Shown: one piece after another, positions 35,614 through 44,208 of the stretch
Layout of the letters: every line of letters starts with the position of its first letter
Numbering within the stretch: position 1 is the stretch's first letter
Source: Kiloniella laminariae
Lineage (GTDB): Bacteria; Pseudomonadota; Alphaproteobacteria; Kiloniellales; Kiloniellaceae
Length of the DNA stretch: 64,000 nucleotides
Assembly: GCF_027214005.1 (NCBI RefSeq)
Contig: NZ_JAPWGY010000001.1
Location: forward strand, 806,001 to 870,000
Direction: 5' to 3'
Position numbers and translations under genes: made by a program
The notes under the pieces: model-generated
Told to the model about the DNA's origin: nothing
Seen by the model: only the letters and a program-made list of their open reading frames with translations
The model's database searches: none

Positions 35614-36057
35614 TCAGGCTTTTTCCCGCAGTTTTATGTTCCCGCGCATATGGGGATGGAAAAGGCAATAATACTCCCCGGCCATTTCTTCCGTCACGGT
35701 CAGAGTGCTGCTTTGGCCCATCGACAGCTCGCCCGTATCCCAGCGCTCATCCATGGCTGTTGCGGTATGGGGGCTGATGTCGTGATTGATCCAGCGGATT
35801 TTATCACCCGGTGAAACTTCCAGACTATCGGGGACAAAGATCAGGTTGCGGATTTCGACAGAGTGCACCCGGTCATTATATTTCTGGCTTTCACGGCTGT
35901 CATGGCTGTGATCGTTCCCGCTTGCCTTTGCCAGACGGGAAAGCCCGGTCAGTGCAACGAGAAATCCCGTTGCACTGACCAACGTCATGCCAGCTGTTAA
36001 AAAAGACCTTCGTGCAGTCATTGCCTGTCGGGCAGGTTTTTTCATGACCGGGCTCAT
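35614..36057 (-). CDS. Tat-exported cupredoxin (plastocyanin/pseudoazurin-like)
   Basis: A 147-residue blue-copper-type protein. The N-terminus carries a Tat motif, ARRSFLTAG, followed by a hydrophobic segment and an AxA-like site near residue 45. A His/Asp-rich linker (NDHSHDSRES) precedes the domain. The copper ligands are visible: His in INHDISPHTA, and Cys, His and Met in YYCLFHPHMRG. It should act as a periplasmic one-electron carrier. Its ATG overlaps the stop of the DUF4142 gene by four bases, so the two are co-translated. An AraC regulator diverges upstream of the pair. Confidence 0.9.
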   Translation of the reverse strand: MSPVMKKPARQAMTARRSFLTAGMTLVSATGFLVALTGLSRLAKASGNDHSHDSRESQKYNDRVHSVEIRNLIFVPDSLEVSPGDKIRWINHDISPHTATAMDERWDTGELSMGQSSTLTVTEEMAGEYYCLFHPHMRGNIKLREKA

Positions 36058-36593
36058 TTCAGTTTCTGAACCATCATCTCGGCGTGGTGCTCATGGCCCT
36101 TGAATATTTCAAGGCCTTGTTTGAACAGGGCTTTTACTTCTTCATTTTCGATGTTTGGAATAAAGCTGTGTTCCACCAGTTCATTGACGGCCTTGTGATA
36201 GGCCAGCTCATTGGCGGCGTAGGCGCGATCAAACTCTGCACCGCGCAGGGCGGCAAGATCTGTGATGATCTTTTTTGAATTGCTGTTCAGTGTTTTACTC
36301 AGGAAATTATCCTGTGCTGTTGCACCGAGTTTTTCCAAAAGCTCAAGAGCTGCCTTGTTCACCGCTTCATGATCCCGGATCATGGTCTGGGCAAAGTTGC
36401 GGACTTCTGGATTATCGGACAGGGCCATCGCCAGATGGGCATATTTGATATCAATGTTATCTGCACTATAGGCAACATGTGCGATTTCCAGGTCGTTAAG
36501 TTCTGCAGGGTTGTCGGCCAGAACAGGTGCCGAGAAAGCTGCCCCCAGAGACAGGGTGCCGATGGTCAGGATAACAGATGCCAGTTTTTTCAT
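36054..36593 (-). CDS. DUF4142 family exported protein
   Basis: A 179-residue secreted helical protein. The start at 36593 has GGAG 6 bases upstream; longer starts are possible but lack family match. Signal peptide MKKLASVILTIGTLSLGAAF, cleavage near VLADN. The mature part shows the ferritin-like DUF4142 pattern: EIAHVAYSADNIDIKYAHLA, NFAQTMIRDHEAVNKAALEL, ELAYHKAVNELVE, and a final GHEHHAEMM. The conserved His/Asp residues look metal-ligand-like, but no function is established for the family. Co-translated with a cupredoxin, which supports a copper- or redox-related periplasmic role. Confidence 0.88.
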   Translation of the reverse strand: MKKLASVILTIGTLSLGAAFSAPVLADNPAELNDLEIAHVAYSADNIDIKYAHLAMALSDNPEVRNFAQTMIRDHEAVNKAALELLEKLGATAQDNFLSKTLNSNSKKIITDLAALRGAEFDRAYAANELAYHKAVNELVEHSFIPNIENEEVKALFKQGLEIFKGHEHHAEMMVQKLK

Positions 36594-36886
36594 TTTTTTC
36601 TCCATTTGGTTTTCTGCCGATTTTCTGGCGGGTTTTCTACCCGGGTTCAGAAAAACTTTGCAGAGGTTCAACGAAAACAGAAAAGACCGAATAAGCCGGA
36701 CTGTGAATGCTCTGGAGTTCGCATTATATGTCAGATCGTTCAAACCGCTGGACGAAGCCTGGGCTCAATTCCATAATCAGGTCAGCTGACATTCCCTCAA
36801 GGCCTGTTGGCAGCAGAAAAAGCCGCCCCAGAGCCGACCCGGAACCCCTGCAGGTAAAGGCACCGAAGGAACGGAAGGACCAGATC

Positions 36887-37822
36887 ATGCTGGATTTACT
36901 CAGTGACATTCTCACCCGCCTTTCCGTGAAGGGGACCCTGTACTTCCGCACCTCTTTCACGTCGACCTGGGGGCTTGAAGTCCCGTCTTTTGAAAATGCT
37001 GCCCGCTTTCACTTTGCCCACAGGGGAAGCTGTAAAGTGATGATCAACAAAACCGGGGAAAGTCTGGTTTTGGCACAGGGAGATCTGGTGATCATCCCGC
37101 ATGGCGCCAGCCATAGCCTGTTCTGTGAAAACACCTCGCCGCATGAAATTCTGCCTCTGGACCGGGTTCTGGAAGAGTCCGGCTATAAAGGCGATGGCGT
37201 TCTGGTTTATGGCGGCGGGGATGTGGAAAAGGAAACCCAGCTTATCTGCGGGCATTTTTCCTTTGCCAAAGATGCCAGGCATATGATTTTTGACCAGCTT
37301 CCTGATTATATCCACATTCAAAACTACGGCGAGACCGCGGGAAAGTGGATGGAGGCTACCCTGCGCATGATCGGTGACGAAGCGGGTGGTGCCAGGTTCG
37401 GAGGGGATCTTATCGCACTCAAAATGTCCGAGGTTATTTTTGCACAGGCCATCCGCAGCTTTATTGATCGTCAGGGAGCCGAGATCACGGGGTTGGCTGC
37501 CTTTGCCGATCCGCATATTGCGCGGGCTTTGAATGCTTTTCACAAAGCCCCGGCAAAAAGCTGGTCCGTGGAAAGTCTGGCGCGGGAAGCCGGGTTATCA
37601 CGCACCAGCTTTGCCCAGCATTTTGCCCGAAAGATGGGGGTGACACCCATTCAGTACCTGACATCCTGGCGCATGCAGATTGCCCGTCAGGGGCTGGTAG
37701 AGCAGAAGATGAATGTTGCCGAAGTTGCCGCCCTGATCGGCTATGCTTCTGAATCCGCTTTTTCCCGGGTCTTTAAAAAAGAAGTCGGCATGTCACCCGC
37801 CGGATACAGATCCGCACAGTAG
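36887..37822 (+). CDS. AraC family regulator with cupin sensor
   Basis: A 311-residue regulator. The N-terminal about 180 residues form a cupin_6-type sensor (FHFAHRGSCKVMINKTGESL, LAQGDLVIIPHGASHSLF). The C-terminal about 100 residues carry two helix-turn-helix motifs (SVESLAREAGLSRTSFAQHF, MNVAEVAALIGYASESAFSR) and the closing FKKEVGMSPAGYR. The start is the ATG at 36887, with AAGGA 7 bases upstream. It is divergent from the DUF4142-cupredoxin pair, about 290 bp apart, and may control that pair, itself or the small membrane protein downstream. The inducer is unknown. Confidence 0.9.
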   Translation: MLDLLSDILTRLSVKGTLYFRTSFTSTWGLEVPSFENAARFHFAHRGSCKVMINKTGESLVLAQGDLVIIPHGASHSLFCENTSPHEILPLDRVLEESGYKGDGVLVYGGGDVEKETQLICGHFSFAKDARHMIFDQLPDYIHIQNYGETAGKWMEATLRMIGDEAGGARFGGDLIALKMSEVIFAQAIRSFIDRQGAEITGLAAFADPHIARALNAFHKAPAKSWSVESLAREAGLSRTSFAQHFARKMGVTPIQYLTSWRMQIARQGLVEQKMNVAEVAALIGYASESAFSRVFKKEVGMSPAGYRSAQ

Positions 37823-37969
37823 TTTGTACGATCTCGCATATTTTACGTACTATCTGAACTTCATCGTACGAAATTGTTCCTTACATTGATCATATGAGTT
37901 TTGAACAGATTTTCCTCGCCTAAGGAAATATCCCGGAAAACCCGATTTAAATGTAAAGGACCTTCTACA

Positions 37970-38338
37970 ATGATACCGCGCTTTGTTACCAAAACAGTTC
38001 ATGCCTATCTCGACTATCCAGTTGCGATCAGCCTTATTGCCCTTCCCTTTGTGCTTGAGCTGGGGGGCAGCCATCCCGCAGCGCTCTGGCTTTCTGTCGT
38101 GACAGGGGTTGCCGCCTTTATCCTCACCATTTTGACCGATCATCACCTCGGCCTTATCCGGGTGCTGTCGTACCGTTTTCATCTTGTTGTTGATTTTGCC
38201 GTTGGCGCACTTTTTACCCTGATCCCCTTTGTTCTGGGCTTTCATGGAATTGATGCCATCTATTACTGGGTAAATGGTCTGGCTGTTCTCACCGTCGTCA
38301 GCCTCCATAAGCCGGAAGGCAACATGCAGCTCGCCTAG
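37970..38338 (+). CDS. small four-helix membrane protein
   Basis: A 122-residue protein with four hydrophobic segments: about 15-32 (LDYPVAISLIALPFVLEL), 38-58 (AALWLSVVTGVAAFILTILT), 68-92 (LVVDFAVGALFTLIPFVLGF) and 96-114. A charged D-H-H-L-G loop joins segments two and three. It resembles uncharacterised SPW-like membrane proteins but lacks the clear SPW motif. AAAGGA lies about 9 bases before the ATG. It follows the AraC gene by 147 bp and is closed by a strong terminator. Confidence 0.75.
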   Translation: MIPRFVTKTVHAYLDYPVAISLIALPFVLELGGSHPAALWLSVVTGVAAFILTILTDHHLGLIRVLSYRFHLVVDFAVGALFTLIPFVLGFHGIDAIYYWVNGLAVLTVVSLHKPEGNMQLA

Positions 38339-38376
38339 GGGAAGCTTTCCTGTAGGGTTCATGGAAAGAATTTTGC

Positions 38377-38411
38377 GGGCGGATTGCTTTGATCCGCCCT
38401 TTTCTTTTTTG
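38377..38411 (+). terminator. rho-independent terminator
   Basis: GGGCGGAT pairs with ATCCGCCC across a 7-base loop, followed by TTTTCTTTTTT. It lies 38 bp past the membrane-protein stop and also just past the convergent gene's end. Confidence 0.85.
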
Positions 38412-38416
38412 CGGTG

Positions 38417-38821
38417 CTAGCGGGGAGGTGATCGCCAGTCCCAGAGGGCAGCAAGACAGAGCAATAGAAACCCGCTCATTTCGATCAGGATGCTGTATTC
38501 AAGATACATGGTATAGGTCAGACCCAGGGCTCCGGCTCCGCCGAGCAGGCTTGGCCAGGGATTTTGATGACGCAGTATCCCCCAGACCAATCCGGCGACT
38601 GCAAACCAGGCGGTGATGACTATGCCCCCTGCCCAGAGCGTGTCATTGATCGCCAGGGCAACACCAAGCTGGCCGAGCAGGCTGATAACCCCCAGGGTTC
38701 CATAACAGAGAAGGAAGGAGAAGGTGGTTGATATCGCCGCGAGCCAGCCGATCTTTGGTTTTTTGCTCTGGGGCGCCCGGTATGCAGGGGACAGTTCTGA
38801 TCTTTCAGGTCTTCCCGGCAT
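38417..38821 (-). CDS. hypothetical four-helix membrane protein
   Basis: A 134-residue inner-membrane protein. After a polar N-terminus (about 22 residues), four hydrophobic segments follow, at about 26-48, 52-76, 90-105 and 108-126. The last ends in LLCLAALWDWR, a pattern seen at the end of some MerC-like proteins, but no mercury-binding cysteine pair is present. AGAGGAG stands 8 bases before the ATG. Function unknown. It is convergent with the preceding small membrane protein. Confidence 0.7.
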   Translation of the reverse strand: MPGRPERSELSPAYRAPQSKKPKIGWLAAISTTFSFLLCYGTLGVISLLGQLGVALAINDTLWAGGIVITAWFAVAGLVWGILRHQNPWPSLLGGAGALGLTYTMYLEYSILIEMSGFLLLCLAALWDWRSPPR

Positions 38822-38941
38822 CCCGGCTCCTCTCGGGTTTTGTTGTGTTGACGTAGACTATCTTATCCCGGTGAAGTTGATAGCAGGTAAATAATGTCTC
38901 CGGGAGAAACAGTTTTTGTGGCGGTTTTAAAGCCAGCTGCA

Positions 38942-38993
38942 CAGACCTATTGGACAGACCCATTGCGCAGACTCATTGCACAGGCCCATTACC
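38942..38993. repeat. 13-bp tandem repeat, four copies
   Basis: Four adjacent 13-base units of the form CAGACCCATTGCG, with one to a few substitutions each, lie in the 450-bp gap upstream of the PEP-mutase-family gene. The period is not a multiple of three, which argues against the region being coding. The rest of 38822-39271 holds no supported gene. Confidence 0.7.
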
Positions 38994-39271
38994 GTGCGGT
39001 CTGGAATGAAATCTTCAGCCTTGCATGGCGTATTTCGAACTTCGAGCCCTTTGAACAGCCACGCAAGATACTGCGGGTATCTCGAGTAACGGTGCTGCTC
39101 GGTTGTCGGGGAAACCCTACGGGCTCCCAGATGGCAAGGACGGGAAAAGAGGACGGCCTGTCGGTTTTATACCCCAACAGTTCCAGAGATAGCGGTAGCA
39201 TAATTGCAATTGATTATGCCCTCGGCAATGATCATTCACGTTTGTCTCTTGATTTACGAAAAGGAAGCCAG

Positions 39272-40105
39272 ATGTTGAAAAGCCAGCAGGAAAAATATGA
39301 GGCCTTCAAGGCATTGCACGAAAAACCGGGTGCTTTTTTGATGCCCAATCCCTGGAATGCCGGGACGGCGCGGATGTTGAGCGGGCTGGGGTTTGAGGCC
39401 CTGGCGACGACTTCGGCGGGACTGGCTTTCTCACTGGGTTATTGTGATGCAACGGCGGGGCTGAGCCGGGAAATCACCCTTGAAAATGCGCGGGAGATTG
39501 TCGCGGCAACAGAACTGCCGGTTTCTGCCGATCTGGAAGACGGGTTTGGGGCTGATCCGGAAAGCTGCGCCGAAACTATCCGGCAGGCTGCGGCGGTCGG
39601 GCTGGTTGGCGGTTCGATCGAGGATGCCACGGGGGATGCCGCCGATCCGATTTTCGATTTTGACCTGGCGGTAGAGCGGGTTCGGGCTGCCTGTGAGGCC
39701 AGCCGGGGTCTGCCCTTTTTGCTGACGGCGCGTTCCGAGAACTTTCTGCACGGACGTCCGGATCTGGACGACACCATCCGTCGTTTGCAGGCTTTTGAAC
39801 AGGCCGGGGCCGATGTGCTCTATGCGCCGGGTCTGCCTGATCTTGAGGCCATCCGCAAAGTCTGTGCGGCGGTGTCAAAGCCGGTCAATGTGGTCCTGGG
39901 CAGAGGCGGATTGACCTACAGCCTTGAGGATCTTGCCGCCGCCGGGGTCAAACGTGTTTCCACCGGAGGTTCTTTCGCCCGGGCAGCCTTGGGCGGGATG
40001 ATGCGTGCCGCTTTGGAAATCCGGGATCAGGGAAGCTTCTCCTATGCAGACGAAGCATTGTCCCATCAGGAAGTCAGCAGCTATATGGTCACGGCAAAAC
40101 GTTAA
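39272..40105 (+). CDS. isocitrate lyase/PEP mutase family protein
   Basis: A 277-residue TIM-barrel enzyme. Key elements are LMPNPWNAGTARML, TTSAGLAFSLGY, and the Mg-binding segment PVSADLEDGFG in the place of the family's D-x-D/E loop. GSIEDATGD, LTARSENFLHG and RVSTGGSFARAALGGMM follow. The gating-loop cysteine of true isocitrate lyases (KKCGH) is absent, so it is more like oxaloacetate decarboxylase, methylisocitrate-lyase-like or carboxy-PEP mutase relatives. The start at 39272 has AAGGA 6 bases upstream. The frame is open for a further 126 codons upstream, but that part crosses a tandem repeat and looks non-coding. Confidence 0.88.
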   Translation: MLKSQQEKYEAFKALHEKPGAFLMPNPWNAGTARMLSGLGFEALATTSAGLAFSLGYCDATAGLSREITLENAREIVAATELPVSADLEDGFGADPESCAETIRQAAAVGLVGGSIEDATGDAADPIFDFDLAVERVRAACEASRGLPFLLTARSENFLHGRPDLDDTIRRLQAFEQAGADVLYAPGLPDLEAIRKVCAAVSKPVNVVLGRGGLTYSLEDLAAAGVKRVSTGGSFARAALGGMMRAALEIRDQGSFSYADEALSHQEVSSYMVTAKR

Positions 40106-40163
40106 ACCGGGTATTGGACGGAATGCTGTCTGTTTCCTGGTAATCTCAAAGGCTTTGGCTTTT

Positions 40164-40991
40164 CTAATCAAACACCTGTTTCAGATGTTCAGGGTTTTGA
40201 AGGCTCTTAATCCGAATAAGGTTTGCATAGGTTGCTGACCAGAGAATGACGATAAAAGGCTCAATAAGTCCGAGGATCACCTGTGCACTGAATTTTCGGT
40301 AGTCAATCCAGTGATCGGAAATTAACAATCCACCCTGGTTAATCAAGGGCACGAAGTTGATGATAAAAACGGCGAAAAAAATCTGGAGGATGCCATTGAA
40401 GAGGAAAAGCCAGAAAAGGGCCAGTCTATGGCCTCTGCACAGATCCAGGCAACGTCTGAGCGTTTTGGCGATGCCTTGTTGCTCGATAACAGCTACTGGG
40501 ACCAAAACAAAGAAAATCAGGGTTAGAATATAGCCGGGAATTCTGTTGAAAAGAAAGGACAGTTGGAAGAAGACGTTGCCAATATTGGCGTTTTCAACCA
40601 GATAAATGTTGCTGCCCAGCTTAATCAGGGGCAGGAAGGCAACAATCGTCAAGACATAAAGCAGGAGAGCAAGGTTGAGCCGTGCTGTTTTGGGGGCGGG
40701 ATTTTGCTGTGGGGGGGAATGGTGACATCTCCGGGTGATCAGGAGGTAAAAGCCATAGGTCAGGAGGCTTTTCATGACCATGAGCAGCAACATTCTGATC
40801 GGAAAAGGTATATAGATTTCAAAAGTAAAAGGGGTTGCCTCAAGCACAACCTCGAACAGATAATTGCCCTCTCTAAGCATTAGTCCAAGCAGAGAGAAGT
40901 AGGCAAGATTCCGGCCCCAGAGGCGAAAGCTCTGTCCCAGCGTGTCAAACACGCGCAGCTTTTGTGGTGAGGGGGAGGTGATGGCCGTCAT
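40164..40991 (-). CDS. polytopic membrane protein, YciC/GpdQ-membrane-domain-like
   Basis: A 275-residue protein with five or six hydrophobic segments (about 28-50, 65-90, 112-130, 150-175, 195-215, 240-262). The cytoplasmic segment PVAVIEQQGIAKTLRRCLDL is the characteristic helix of the YciC and glycerophosphodiesterase-membrane-domain group. Function unknown. AGGGA precedes the ATG. It lies downstream of the TIR protein gene on the same strand (49 bp apart), so the two could be co-transcribed. Confidence 0.8.
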   Translation of the reverse strand: MTAITSPSPQKLRVFDTLGQSFRLWGRNLAYFSLLGLMLREGNYLFEVVLEATPFTFEIYIPFPIRMLLLMVMKSLLTYGFYLLITRRCHHSPPQQNPAPKTARLNLALLLYVLTIVAFLPLIKLGSNIYLVENANIGNVFFQLSFLFNRIPGYILTLIFFVLVPVAVIEQQGIAKTLRRCLDLCRGHRLALFWLFLFNGILQIFFAVFIINFVPLINQGGLLISDHWIDYRKFSAQVILGLIEPFIVILWSATYANLIRIKSLQNPEHLKQVFD

Positions 40992-41040
40992 TGTTTATCC
41001 CTGTTTCTGTCCCGGGGAAGTGAATATCGACTGGATAGCA

Positions 41041-43053
41041 TCAGAACAGCTTCAACAGGGCTGCAAGGATCTGTTCCAGCTGGGTCAACAGGGTGACGGC
41101 AGCGGCAGGAGAGGTCAGTACATTCGTTGCAATGCCTGCGGAAATGGCGGTGACCAGCCCGGCGACGATCCCGGCGGTTTTTATCAGCCCCCGTCGCAGC
41201 AGGCTGTGCCGATGTGACTTGTCTTTTTCTGTATCGCCCTGTTGCGCCAGTCCGCTGGTGATGAGCTTCACAGGGCTTTCGAGCAGTTGAAGGGTCGTTT
41301 CATCCAGCACGTCTTTCGCGGCACCAGAAGCAAGACTGTTATTAAGCTGGCGAGCTGTGTTGAGCAATTCCTCCTGTGCCGGTGGGCTTTGTTCCAGATG
41401 AGCAAGGTCGGGCTGAGGGGCCGGGCGGGGTGCATCCGCTTGATCCAACGGGATCTGTTTCGGGCGGATCAGGGGTTCCATCTCATGATGACGCGATATC
41501 AATCTGCGGCACTGCGACTGTAATCTGTCGGGCCAGTCTGTCTGCGCATCGTGGCGGTCCATACAGTCGATGATGGCGTCTATTCCGTCATCCAGTGCAT
41601 ACCATGTTGGATTGTCGAGACACAGGGCGCTGTGATAACGGGTGAGCTGTTCGGCGAACTCCCGGGGAACATTGAACTTTCGGGCGTGGAGATCTGCAAG
41701 CAGCTGTTTGATGGCATAATCCTGCCCGGCGATACGCTGTTTCAGGTCTTCTGGGTGCCGGACTGGCGGGGCGGCATGGGGCGGGCTGTCCAGTGTGGTC
41801 AGCTTGCCGTTTCGGGCTTCAAAGGCGAGGCTGCTGGCCTCGAGCAATCTTGTGCTCAATGCGGGGCCTTTGGGGGGATCAAGCTTGTCATGCAACGCCT
41901 GTAACAGCTTGCGCATGCCGGGGTGATTAGGCGAAAAGCCGTCCCAGTCTGTCAGGCTGGCATAGAGGGTTTCGGAAAAGCCATAGGGCAGGGGCGCCGT
42001 GTCCAGCCGGGCATGGACCAGCTTGTTCTGGCTCTGGGCGCGGCTGGCTTCTTCAATAACCGCAGGGGATTGAACACTTTCACCTGTCCAGAACGTCAGA
42101 ACACAGGCGGCAGTTTCCAGCTTTTGTGCAATGGTCTCCCGCCATTTTCCCCCTGTTGGAATATCCTGATCCCACCAGCTGGCAATACCCCGGGCTTCAA
42201 GGAAGACTTTCAGGCCTGTGATCTTCACGCGATCGCGAGAGCTGTAGGAAAGGAAGACAAAGGGAGTATCAGGGGAAGGTTGTATTGCTGGGCTGTACTC
42301 TTCAACGGCAGTCTCTTCCTCTGTATCATCTCCGTCCCACTGGGGCCAATGCGATGGATGTTTCAGTTCTGGGGGAAGTTTGGTGCCAGTATCACCATTC
42401 ATCTCATTGATTTGTTCTTTGGAAAGACCTGTTGAAGTGGAGAAATCGTTAAAGTTTATTGTGAAAGGTAATTCATTCCGGCTCTGTTTCCCTTTTCTTG
42501 TATAAACCTTGGCATTTTTAAAAGAAGAAGATCTTAGGTTTGCATCGCTAAAATCCGAGCTACTTAAACTAGATGAGGAAAAATCGGCGTTGTCGAGGGC
42601 GGCATCAGAGAAGTTAACACTATCAAGGAAAGCATGCATAAATTGTGCATTTAGAAGATTTGCGTTATTGAAGTCCACATGCCTAAGTCTTGTATTTACA
42701 AAAATAGCTGCCTCTAAATCTGCTCTATCAAATTGTGCCATTGTAATTTTTGAATCAAGAAAAATGGCACCTCTCAGATCTGCGCGATTGAATGATGCAA
42801 AATGTACCTTTGAGTTGCTTAATTGGGCCTTTGTTAGGCTCCCTCTATCAATATTTGCAGCATTTAAATTTGCATGAGATAAGTTTATTATGTCCAGTTC
42901 GAAGCGCCCAAACTCATTGATTTGTCCTGCATCTTCAAAAGCGGCACGGATATCCATGCCCTCAAAATTAGGGATAAAATCATCCACTTCGCGTCTGGCG
43001 TTCCAGGCTTCGACGCCTTCGAGCAGCCATTTAAGATGTTGGGGGTTGCCCAT
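41041..43053 (-). CDS. pentapeptide-repeat, TIR-domain and C-terminal membrane-segment protein
   Basis: A 670-residue protein in four parts. Residues 1-25 (HLKWLLEGVEAWNARRE) are a motif common ahead of pentapeptide repeats. Residues about 56-182 form a pentapeptide-repeat helix (A[DN]LxxA units, e.g. ANLNAANIDR, ADLRGAIFLD). Residues about 264-385 are a TIR domain: FVFLSYSSRDRVKITGLKVF, ASWWDQDIPTGGKWRETI, and Glu335 in SPAVIEEASRA, at the position of the NADase glutamate. Residues about 400-620 are helical linker. The last 50 residues are hydrophobic (KTAGIVAGLVTAISAGIATN), probably membrane-inserting. The tryptophan usual before the catalytic Glu is Ala here. DNA for the pentapeptide part is much more AT-rich than the rest. 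Possible immune or cell-death effector; unproven. Confidence 0.85.
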   Translation of the reverse strand: MGNPQHLKWLLEGVEAWNARREVDDFIPNFEGMDIRAAFEDAGQINEFGRFELDIINLSHANLNAANIDRGSLTKAQLSNSKVHFASFNRADLRGAIFLDSKITMAQFDRADLEAAIFVNTRLRHVDFNNANLLNAQFMHAFLDSVNFSDAALDNADFSSSSLSSSDFSDANLRSSSFKNAKVYTRKGKQSRNELPFTINFNDFSTSTGLSKEQINEMNGDTGTKLPPELKHPSHWPQWDGDDTEEETAVEEYSPAIQPSPDTPFVFLSYSSRDRVKITGLKVFLEARGIASWWDQDIPTGGKWRETIAQKLETAACVLTFWTGESVQSPAVIEEASRAQSQNKLVHARLDTAPLPYGFSETLYASLTDWDGFSPNHPGMRKLLQALHDKLDPPKGPALSTRLLEASSLAFEARNGKLTTLDSPPHAAPPVRHPEDLKQRIAGQDYAIKQLLADLHARKFNVPREFAEQLTRYHSALCLDNPTWYALDDGIDAIIDCMDRHDAQTDWPDRLQSQCRRLISRHHEMEPLIRPKQIPLDQADAPRPAPQPDLAHLEQSPPAQEELLNTARQLNNSLASGAAKDVLDETTLQLLESPVKLITSGLAQQGDTEKDKSHRHSLLRRGLIKTAGIVAGLVTAISAGIATNVLTSPAAAVTLLTQLEQILAALLKLF

Positions 43054-43307
43054 GCAGAAAATCCTCAAGCTATAGCTGTAAAACTCTAGAAATATTTGGG
43101 GGGAATGACAAGGCGGGAAGCGGGGCTCTGCCTTTTTTGAGTGCGGCAAAAAAAACAGCTTTTATCGGTGAGAACTGTTTTCGTTCAAATAACAAAAACA
43201 CCGATTTATTTTACTTAACGGCTTGCGGCCCCGTGTCGCAATGATTGGGGCTCGATGAGCTGGTCGTAATGTTTTGGCCCTAATGCTTTGATCTTACTGT
43301 TTTGACC

Positions 43308-44003
43308 TTAATGTTTTTCTGGCGGGTTGAATGTCTTGACGTAATCGTTATAGAGCTTGCCCGGTTCGGGGCGGAAGGTTTCGCCTGTTGTCGTCAGGCT
43401 CTGGATACGGTCGACGCGGAAATTGCGGAAATCGTTGGCTTTTTCGCACCAGCTGGTCAGGAGCCAGGCCCGGTCAAACACGGTCAGGGCGAGGGGGCGG
43501 ACGGTGCGCTGGCTCGGCTGGTCCTTGAGGTCGAGGTAGCTGATCATCAGCTTGTCATGCTGGCGCAGGGCGGTGCGCAGGGGGGTGAGAAAGGTCAGGT
43601 TGTCCTCGTCTGCCTTGCCAAGGGCGGAATAGGCATAGAGCGGCAGGTCGCGGTGCTTGTCGCGGATATGGTCGGGCAGGACCGCGATCATTTTGGCCCG
43701 CGCCCGCTCGGCAGCGTCACCCAGATGTTGATCGCCGCGGGCTGCGGCCAGTTCTGTGCCGATGATCAGCGCGTCAAGCTCATCCGGATCAAAATGCAGC
43801 GGCGGCAGGAAATAGCCTTTTTCGATCTGATAACCGATGCCTGCTTCCCCCCGGACCGGGGCGCCCATTTCCTGGAGCGTGGCCATGTCGCGATAGATGG
43901 TGCGCAAGGAAACACCCATATCCCGGGCGAGGGTTTCGGCCGAAATCGGGTGCCGCCTGGCCCGCAGGCGATCAAGAATAGAAAAAAGTCTGAGCAGGCG
44001 CAT
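43308..44003 (-). CDS. WYL-domain regulator (YafY type)
   Basis: A 231-residue regulator. An N-terminal HTH_11 winged helix (MRLLRLFSILDRLRARRHPI, ETLARDMGVSLRTIYRDMAT) is followed by the linker GIGYQIEKGYFLPPLHFDPD. The WYL domain follows (MISYLDLKDQPSQRTVRPLA, RAWLLTSWCEKANDFRNFRV). The start at 44003 matches the family; a longer frame from 44066 would run through the operator. It is divergent from a protein of unknown function across a palindromic site, indicating autoregulation and control of that gene. WYL domains sense ligands, often nucleic acid; the signal here is unknown. Confidence 0.9.
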   Translation of the reverse strand: MRLLRLFSILDRLRARRHPISAETLARDMGVSLRTIYRDMATLQEMGAPVRGEAGIGYQIEKGYFLPPLHFDPDELDALIIGTELAAARGDQHLGDAAERARAKMIAVLPDHIRDKHRDLPLYAYSALGKADEDNLTFLTPLRTALRQHDKLMISYLDLKDQPSQRTVRPLALTVFDRAWLLTSWCEKANDFRNFRVDRIQSLTTTGETFRPEPGKLYNDYVKTFNPPEKH

Positions 44004-44057
44004 GGGGATACAGCCGGGTCCGGTTCTGAAAAAGACTGGTCGAATATAACAAAACAA

Positions 44058-44078
44058 CCCTGACATATACTGTCAGGG
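44058..44078. promoter_or_regulatory. candidate operator of the WYL regulator
   Basis: CCCTGACA and TGTCAGGG form a perfect 8-bp inverted repeat with a TATAC spacer. It lies 55 bp upstream of the regulator start and 130 bp upstream of the divergent gene. The form, TGACA-N5-TGTCA, suits YafY-type regulators. Confidence 0.65.
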
Positions 44079-44208
44079 GTATCCAGTAGATATAGGACAG
44101 CACCCGGTGAGTGAAACGTGCCCGTTTCCATAAAACCGGTTGAAGCAACGGCGTGGTTAATCCGTAACGCCTACAGAGCTGTCGCATGATTTGAGGGAGA
44201 AAGAACAG

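Noticed and set aside
38894-39271. 126-codon upstream extension of the PEP-mutase-family gene
   Set aside because: It crosses a 13-bp tandem repeat whose period breaks codon phase, and the family start with a good ribosome site is at 39272.
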